A stretch of DNA of 64,000 nt from Lepisosteus oculatus (lineage: Eukaryota; Chordata; Actinopteri; Semionotiformes; Lepisosteidae): positions 54,942,284 to 55,006,283 of the forward strand of contig NC_090698.1 in the NCBI RefSeq assembly GCF_040954835.1, written 5' to 3'. The position numbers and the translations under genes are program-made. A model generated the notes under the pieces. It worked only from the letters and a program-made list of their open reading frames with translations. It was not told where the DNA came from and did no database searches. The stretch's first letter is position 1. The number at the start of each line of letters is the position of its first letter. This document shows, in pieces, positions 23,566 to 64,000 of this stretch.

Positions 23566-24004
23566 TGCTTACACTTATATAGCGCTTTTCTGGATACTCA
23601 ACAGTTACAGGCACTCTACAGGTAATGGGGACTCCCCTCCACCACCAATGTGCAGCCCCACCTGGATGATGCGACAGCAGCCATAGTGCGCCAGAACGCT
23701 CACCACACACCAGCTATCAGTGGGGAGGAGAGCAGAGTGATGAAGCCAATTCATAGTTGGGGATTGAGTGGTAAAGGCCAGTGGGAAATCTGGCCAGGAA
23801 TCCAGGGTAACACTCCTACTTTTTTCAAGAAATGCACTGGGATTTTTAATGACCAGAGAGTCAGGACCTTGGATTATGACTCATCCAAAGGACGACGCCT
23901 TTTAACAGTATAGTGTCCCCCTTACGATATTGGGGCATTAGGACCCAAATTGTCCATAGAGTGAGCGCCCCCTGCTGGTCTCACTAACACCTCTTCCAGC
24001 AGAC
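23499..24004 (-). repeat. 5S-type SINE with (AAT)n tail, head missing
   Basis: Read on the minus strand, the body starts near 24004 ('ctgctggaagaggtgttagt') and runs through 'cagcagggggcgctcactct', the 'ccaatatcgtaagggggaca' region, and 'ctgggatttttaatgacc' on the plus strand. It then reaches the 3' end with 'agcgctatataagtgtaagc' and finishes in an ATT/AAT microsatellite at 23499-23565, about 22 units. The 5S head seen in the 15.2 kb copy is absent, so this is a 5'-truncated insertion. Only this copy shows the microsatellite terminus. Confidence 0.75.
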
Positions 24005-24532
24005 TGTACAAGAGAAATGGGACAGAATCCCACAAGACAAAATGTACAACATGGTGAAAAACATATAACGCAGGTGAATAGACTGTCCATCGGTGTCCAA
24101 ACGTTACTGGCCTGTGACTTTCACATTAAACCCCCTGTAGTAAAATCCTTTGATGACAAATATTAATCAGCATCATGAATTTACCCATGTCATCTCTGTT
24201 AATTAAACGTCTGTGTACGTCTGTCTACGAAAATTGTATTTCTTTCTGATAATTCCATAAAAGTGTTGCTGTACTATTTTAAAATAATATAGTGCGTTTT
24301 TTTATTCATTTGTATTCGAGCCTAACAGGTTAATCAACACAGACACTTGAGCGGATATTGGGCAGTCCGAATGTTATGTAATGAGCCTATTTCTTTCTTG
24401 GAAACATCATTACATTTTGTGAAAATAGAACAAAAATCTGAAAAAATACAAAAATTGCTGCAGCATTAAAAGGTTGATTCTGCATTAGCTGAAAATAGAG
24501 ATAAAACAACACTGATTTACAAGTCAGTTTAA

Positions 24533-40967
<16,435 letters not shown>

Positions 40968-41290
40968 GAGGATCCCTGGACAAAGCCATGTTTAAAAAGC
41001 TTCATCTCTAAGGAGGACTGTGGTATAAGTCTGAATAAATGTTGCCTTGGATTTTGTGTTTTATTATTTTTAAATGAACTTGGAAGATTTTAAGTTTATG
41101 CTCACTATTTTATTGTTGTCTGTACAAGTAGCAAAGGATGTATTATGTCAATTCAGTCTAGTGGCTGACGTTCAAAGCTTATTGCAAAAACAAAACTATT
41201 TCAGTCATGTTTAAAATGGAAGGAACCTTTGTAATGTATTGACCTGTCCCCCAGAAGGAAATAACTTAATAAACACTTGTTGCTAATATC
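40968..41290 (+). other. REEP5: REEP5 3' UTR
   Basis: Non-coding sequence follows the TAA stop. Two AATAAA signals occur, at 41034-41039 and 41268-41273. The second is followed by T-rich sequence, so cleavage just after about 41290 is likely for the longer form. Confidence 0.65.
41268..41273 (+). terminator. REEP5: Polyadenylation signal, REEP5
   Basis: A canonical AATAAA about 300 bases past the stop codon, followed within 40 bases by a T-rich stretch (gaacatttttttgcccc). The upstream signal at 41034 could give a shorter mRNA. Confidence 0.6.
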
Positions 41291-42334
41291 TAGTTTCTGA
41301 ACATTTTTTTGCCCCTAGTAAAACTTTCTCCTAAGGCTCAGAAGACATTGTTAAAAATACATCTGCCGCTTGCAAGCAGGGCCAGACTTATATTTAGGGA
41401 AAATGATAAAAATGGCAGTTTATTTGCAAACTTGCAAATAACCACAGCTCCTTCCCACAAACAATATTCAACACCTCAGTATTTGGTATGTTGTAGTGAC
41501 CAGACCTGTACCAAGTGGTGATGGGGGGGTAAAGTTTGATTTCAGACTTTTATTATGTAGTAGAATGAGATTAGCTTGGTTTCATACTTAGATTAGATCA
41601 TTATTTCCCAAGTTACTCCCATATGCAGACAGTGTTTCTTATATAGCTACTTGGCTTCATCAAATTCTTCACTGTAGGAACTGAGTTCCTACAAAGATCC
41701 CTGACAGAAAGGACTGCTGTAAAAAAAAAAAAGAATTTCTTTCAAATCAGTTAGTTTAAAATCCTTAGCTTTGTAAGTGAACTCAACTCTAGTTACATGT
41801 ACTCAGCATTTCAAGAAATGCTGAAAATAGATATTTTCTCATGTCTTTTAACACTTAAAATCTCTGTTCTTGTTTTGAAGAGCACCAGTCTAGTCTCGGA
41901 CCAGCAGAGTGAAATTCCTTCATCATGATTATGCCAAATTAGTGAATTAATAACTTACTATTAAAATGAATATGACTGTTGTGCAAATATTTTAATTGGA
42001 AATTGTATTATTCAGATGCATTATTCACTGTTATTCATTCAACTTTTATAGTGCAAAGTGTACAAAACTCCCTTGGATAGATGGGTTCACATTTTCATCA
42101 TAGTATGCTGTAAAGAAAACTGCAATTTTCTGATATGAAAGCACATATTCACAAGTGTTTCACAGACTAGATTTAGACCTGTCTAGCCTTGCCCACTTAC
42201 TGTAACTAAAGCTGCAACTGTACTTAATCTCTTTAAACACCAGTTTGTTGTCACTCATGCCATTGCCCATTAAGTGTGTGACTGTGATTCAGATCAGTTT
42301 ACTGTACAGAGCTAGTGAACACCCCTTTCTCTAT

Positions 42335-42450
42335 GGCTCTGTGATAGACTGGAGCCCCATTCAGGGCACGAGCAGGTAGGTACTCCATGCTTAGGGATTG
42401 TTGCAGCCCTTAGCAGGGCATGCACTGTTCCGTTGATGAGTACATTGGAT
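42335..42450 (+). repeat. L2-like repeat tail
   Basis: 'gctctgtgatagactggagc', 'cccattcagggcacgagcag' and 'tactccatgcttagggattg' follow the pattern of the fish repeat tail 'tgtgatggactggcgtcccgtccagggtg...'. It is diverged and incomplete. Confidence 0.4.
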
Positions 42451-42489
42451 GTGGATACATATTCTGCATGATAATTAGTTAAGCATGTA

Positions 42490-42630
42490 GTGTACTAGTC
42501 AAGGTTTTAATGCAAAGGAACAAGTAAAGGTTAATTTCCCGCTGAACAGGAAAGGAAAACACATTTCGGCTGTGGAGCCTTCTTCAGGTTTAAAGAGATA
42601 AACCTTTGCCTGTTCATTTGCAGCCTCCAC
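42490..42630. repeat. Fold-back element, second complete copy
   Basis: The left arm 'tgcaaaggaacaagtaaagg' plus 'ttaatttcccgctgaa' is mirrored by the right arm 'gataaacctttgcctgttca' plus 'tttgcagcc'. The centre keeps 'catttcggctgtggagcctt' and 'cttcaggt', shared with the copy at 18974-19121. It has decayed further than that copy. Confidence 0.6.
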
Positions 42631-42957
42631 ATACTGACATGTTCATACACTGAGATTCCAAATTAAGAATGGAAAACGTTCCATAGACATATCTGGTCTA
42701 CAGTATGCCACACAAATGTTAGTGCGATTAACTAAAGACGGTACTACGCATACAAGACTTGTTGCAAATGTGATTCTTTTGAAATCAACAGAAAAGGTAA
42801 TAAATTTAGTGCACTGGAGTATGATTACAAAAGAAAAGTTAGCTGAAGCATAAAGTGTGAGAACTACTTTGCAACACACTGCCAGCATGATCAGTGGTAC
42901 TGGTGTGAGACAGATTAGATTGACTCCTTAATCATAATAACCATTTTTTTCTTCCTA

Positions 42958-44165
<1,208 letters not shown>

Positions 44166-46584
44166 ATAATTGAGGTGGCTGCTTGAATCACTCGAAAAAC
44201 AATGTAGGGAAATGGGGAAGCTACACTCCTTTAAACCATCTTTAGCCTTTATTCATCATGGTAGACTGTGGAAAGCTAATAAGGGCACTATCTTCACAAG
44301 CCAATGAAATTACAGCATTGTAAGTCAGCAAACTTCTGAAATTCACATTGTGCAATTAGAAAGGTGTGGCGATGACTGAATCTCACCTAAATATAAACAG
44401 GAGCTGAAAATCATAATTACAGCCAGCCACAGCAATGAAACAGTTTGTTTAAAAAAACTCTGAAAAGAAGGATATTTTGTATTCTCTGTAATGCATTTTA
44501 CACATACAGTAATGAAAAGGTTTGCAACACAAATGAAATATCACAAGTGCTTCCTTGCGCATGCATTGAAGGGTAGGTCAGTCTTTTCAAACTATCATCT
44601 GGCTGGTGTGATGAGGACTTTGTTTTGGTGTACAGTATATGACTTGCATACCTGAGTGATAGTCGCACAGATTGCAAGCACAGACCTGGGACACAAATTT
44701 CTCATACTAGCAATGAACCAGGCTGGGCTTTTAACAACTGAACACAGGAAGAAAAGTTTCCTGCAACACCTTTACTTTGATATCCAAAAATATACAGCTA
44801 TATTCAGTACCAGGCAGGACTGAAGGTCTGAAGGAAATAGTCATAATTCCCCAGGTCCTTCAGTGAATAGAAATGCTGATAGCTGGGGCTGGACAGTGTC
44901 CACACTTATTCATGCAGGTCTTCAGGAAAGCACTGAATTCCAGTAACCAGTAAATGCCTGTGCATCCCCTTTAAACTGTTAGTTGAAAGGACTGAGGATC
45001 TGTCCATTTCAGAATGTTACAAAACCTGATGCTTCCAAATTCATGTTTTGCCATTTGCTCCATAATTAGTTACCATGTGGACACTGTTGGCTGCTAACAA
45101 TGAAAAGCCTCAAAAAGAAAGGGGAAGTTCTCTGAGTGGATGGAGCTCAGCTCATAGTAGAAATGTTTTTACATGAGCGAGATAAACATGTCTGGCAATT
45201 TAAATAGATGAATGCCATTTGCAAAAACAAGACCTTTCGTGATTACACTGTTCATATAGACGACTTGCATGTTTATATTGATTGACCGAAGGACAAACAC
45301 ATGGGGCAAGTTGAAACTAAGAGATGATAGAGGGCTCAAAAACTATTCCAGTTATTCTGCAACACACAGGGGCACAAAACCATTACAGATAAACAGTAGG
45401 TCCTTTGATAATGAACAACTTTAAAAGAAAAACTGAGAACATTAGTTTGCTAACTAAATTGCAAAGAAAAGTGTTGCTGAGTGTTGCATAATTCTCTATG
45501 TTGTAAAGGAGAAGGCTATGTTTTAAGGGCTAAATGCGAATTGGACACATTGAGGCAACACAAATAACGCCTTAATGTTTTAAGTTCATATAAAAGATGG
45601 GAAGAAAAGTTTTATGAAATCAAAAATCAGAGCAGAAAAGATAAATCAGTTTCTTTCTTTTATAATTATTCTAATGATACCACATTAGAGGGTACAAGAT
45701 TCAATACACCTTAGGTTAGTAGGTTCCGATTTGACTAGAAAAACTACACATGATTAGCTTAGACATTTTTCCCCAATAAGTAACCTGCACATTTGTATGC
45801 TTGAAAAAGAAATCAAATCTGTATTAAAAACTATTTTAATCACGGCAAGTCCATCTGTTCAGTACGTCTGATAGTACACATTTTAGTACTTTGCCATTAC
45901 ACAATCAAACAATTCTAAGCGAAGTATTGCTTTTAACTTGGATATCATCACAGAAGTCTGTATCAACACCGCTGAGAGGTATGCCTTTCAAAATGATCAA
46001 AATGTCCTATTAATCAAATATAACAAACAATGTGGTGGCAATTTTAATTAGACCTTTACCTTAGTGTTCAATTAAGAAAAAAACATTCACAGTGATCTAT
46101 TTTGCAGACGAGGCAGTGGAGTAGTACTACGCGATTCAAACCCCTTGGCCACCAGCATAAACAGGTCACTTACTCCACGCATTGCTGTTTCCCAGCAATT
46201 TCATCAAAAATATACTGAAATTACTGCTTTTCCAGAGGTAACTTAATAAGACTAAGTCTCAAGCTTGCTGTGAGAAGTGCAAGTGCAGTTTTTTTTTAAA
46301 GTGATACAGTTATACACCTACTACTGAAACAGGACTTTTTTATAAAGACAAAAACATTTATAGCACTTCAGAATACAGTGCTACATATATTGATGTTTTA
46401 AAATAAATACCAATAGACACACTGAAAACGGATTTTATAGTACCACATGAAGACAAGATCTTAGTGTACTGATAATCTATGCCTAGTACCAAAGCAAAAT
46501 ATTTAAACAAAAAAGTAAACTTTTGATTACTCTGCATCACTAAAGAGGACATTTCGATCAAAAAAGTATTTTTAAAAAACACTA

Positions 46585-48764
46585 CTTGACAGCTAAGAAA
46601 AGCACTTTATTCTTAAAATAAAACCCATGGATAGAGAGCGCCCCCTGGTGCAACTTTGTTCCTTCCATAAACTATAGACTAAACTACCCGAAGGAACTCA
46701 GAGTTGATAACTATCTCATAGTAAAAACTCACGGCACTACCTCTCAAGTTAGTCATCTGCCTCTTAATAAAAAGATCATGTAACAGTACACTTAAAATAT
46801 AAATTACTTTTTGTCATTTCATGCACTGAAACATCAAAAGGCATAAAAAAGTACATTTGCACTGTAAGTGTTCAGTTTGTAAAATGTCAAAAAATAGTGG
46901 TTAGACATCAGACACTCAAATCCATGCCCTTACAAGGTCTAAGCACAAAAACGATTAAGTTTCCTTTTGTGATAAAAAAAACCTGAAGTGCGATGGATTG
47001 GAAGATGCAGTAGCTTCACTTTTACACAGTGGTGTTGTGCTTCGTTAAGAAAATGCTGCGCTAGTGAAAACAAAAAGTTACTTCAGCTAGAAAGACTGAG
47101 TTAACGTATTTTAGAAAGGAAAAATTCTGAGCCTTTCGCCTATATTTTATTTTTCCCAGCTTTATCATCACAGCAAGCAGTCTGCAGTTAATGGGGAAAA
47201 AAAAACTGGGCTCAGTAATTGCCCAACCCTCTGAGGCCTGTTTATGCAGTGGAGAAGGGGTATTTGAATTCCTGTCCGAATTTTTCTTCTGTTGACCAAT
47301 AATTTGGTATGAAGAAGACGAACGTTGGTACTGAATTCCCTGAGATTTGTTGTAGTGGTTAAATACAACTTGGAGGTGTCTGAGGCAGTTTAAAAAACTC
47401 TTGATCTAGTCGATAAGCAGGGTAAAACTTTAACCCACCCATCACCACTCATGGTATTTTTCCTTCAACACAAAATTACAAAACCTAAATACTGTGGCTT
47501 GTACAGAATGCCAAAGTTTTTTTTTTCACAATTTAACATTAAAAGTGAATACAGTGATCGGGCTAAATGACGTCATAATACCATATAAAAGAAAAACCCA
47601 TGCATTTTTCTGTGTAAATTTAATTTGTAATATATAGAAGGAATCTATATACAACAGTGTGCACTGTAACAGTATCTTTCAATTTGCCCAGACATTACCA
47701 GAAATACATTTGGCTGCATAGAACAATTGATATTATTGCCTATATTATAAAAGAAAAACAAAATGGACACACTAAAATTTTCATTTGAGAGCTAACTGGT
47801 ATCTCTATCTGTTGTTGACCATTTCCACAATTTGATATCACAAGCTGGAATTAAAATGAAAGGCTTTCATCTTTTCAAAACTACTATTTCACAACACTGA
47901 CAACTGAACAAAAAAGTAAATAAAGACCTAAGAGAACAAAGGGGACACTAAAGGAGTACATAATGGAATACAGTTTCCTTTCCCCAGTGTTACATTCTGA
48001 ACAGTGATTCGTTGAGACTAGCATATAATAAGAAACTGAGAAATTCATGACTGACAAGAAGGCCTGAGTTGGTGAGGAAAGGGAAACAGTCAAAAACAAA
48101 TAAAAAAAAAAGCCTGAGAAGAAAAAGCCCATTCAATTACGTATTTTACAATAATTTACAGCAGAACATTTATAAAAAAGGCATTTTAAATTGATCACAA
48201 AAAATAAAATAATCCAGGTTATTTTACAGTGGAAAGTACAGAAATTAAATATTCAAGCATGATGCAAAAATCGGCAAGGTGGTCACAATTTACACTGTAA
48301 ACAAGTTACTTTGGAAGGTGAGCCGAAGTCCTTCAGGTCATTTTAAAAACCCTTTATTCCATTCTTGGGTATGATTAATGATACAGATATATTACGTTCT
48401 TTATTGTTAGACAGTTTTTAAATAAACCAGAGACCACATAAAAAGTGAAAATCAATAACCACGATCCAGTCTTGTGGGGGATGGGCAGCGTTCAGGTTTG
48501 TTGTGTAGAAGTAAACAAGTCATCCATTTAAAAAAAATGCCACAGCTTCCGTGGCACAGTGCAGCATTACCCTTAAATACAAAAATATTTTTCTTTTTCT
48601 TTAAATGGGATATTACACCTCGCAACCTGGAAAGAAGAAGCCGTTCTGCCCCTTGAAAATCACACCACCGTCCAGAGAGCTTTCACAAGTCACATAAGGC
48701 ATTTACTGTGTTTTAACTGTTTTCTATGGCTAATAAAAGTCCAGATACGACATCTTAGCTTGTG
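46585..48764 (-). other. CHD1: Probable CHD1 3' UTR
   Basis: This is the sequence downstream of the CHD1 stop on the minus strand. Candidate AATAAA signals (tttatt on the plus strand) lie at 48400-48405, 48353-48358, 47146-47151 and 46606-46611. No repeat family is apparent across this 2 kb, in contrast to the neighbouring intergenic DNA. That fits transcribed 3' UTR, but the true end is unknown. Confidence 0.45.

Positions 48765-64000
<15,236 letters not shown>

Noticed and set aside
23462..23710. Open frames with long isoleucine or tyrosine runs
   Set aside because: They are translations of the AAT microsatellite and adjoining SINE.

Overview
The window is nuclear DNA from a vertebrate, most probably a ray-finned fish. 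It carries three interrupted protein genes whose spliced products match vertebrate proteins almost end to end: DCP2 on the minus strand, REEP5 on the plus strand and CHD1 on the minus strand. The introns are mostly small to moderate. The interspersed repeats are of fish type: SINEs with 5S rRNA-like heads, CR1/L2-like tails, a Tc1-like transposon and hAT-like MITEs. The strong similarity of all three proteins to tetrapod orthologues would fit a slowly evolving lineage such as a gar, bowfin or sturgeon relative, but the species cannot be fixed from the sequence.

Layout. 1-7186: gene-free and poor in recognisable repeats, probably a very long DCP2 3' untranslated region. 7187-18048: DCP2, 11 coding exons, complete at 415 aa, with a promoter-like CpG- and CCAAT-containing stretch up to about 18600. 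18600-24540: intergenic, with several repeats. 24540-41290: REEP5, five coding exons, complete at 189 aa, with a polyadenylation signal near 41270. 41300-46500: intergenic, with a decayed Tc1-like transposon. 46500-48764: probable CHD1 3' UTR. 48765-63273: the last 24 coding exons of CHD1, from the DEAH half of the ATPase to the stop codon, 1215 residues. Upstream CHD1 exons lie beyond position 64000. Reading frames were checked across every junction. Exon lengths sum to whole codons for all three genes.

The genes do not form a functional unit. DCP2 removes mRNA caps, REEP5 shapes tubular ER, and CHD1 is a chromatin remodeller. DCP2 and REEP5 stand head to head, as I recall for human chromosome 5q22, while human CHD1 lies far away on the same arm. 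The CHD1-REEP5 junction is therefore a synteny point worth checking.

The most notable sequence observation is an apparent U12-type AT-AC intron in DCP2. It has a perfect minor-class 5' splice site and a good branch site, and AC is the only acceptor that keeps the conserved reading frame. Others are a lysine/glutamate-rich expansion in CHD1, several 5S-derived SINEs of different ages, and a family of fold-back elements. No prokaryotic-type system (CRISPR, operon, phage) is present, and I saw no wholly new gene system.
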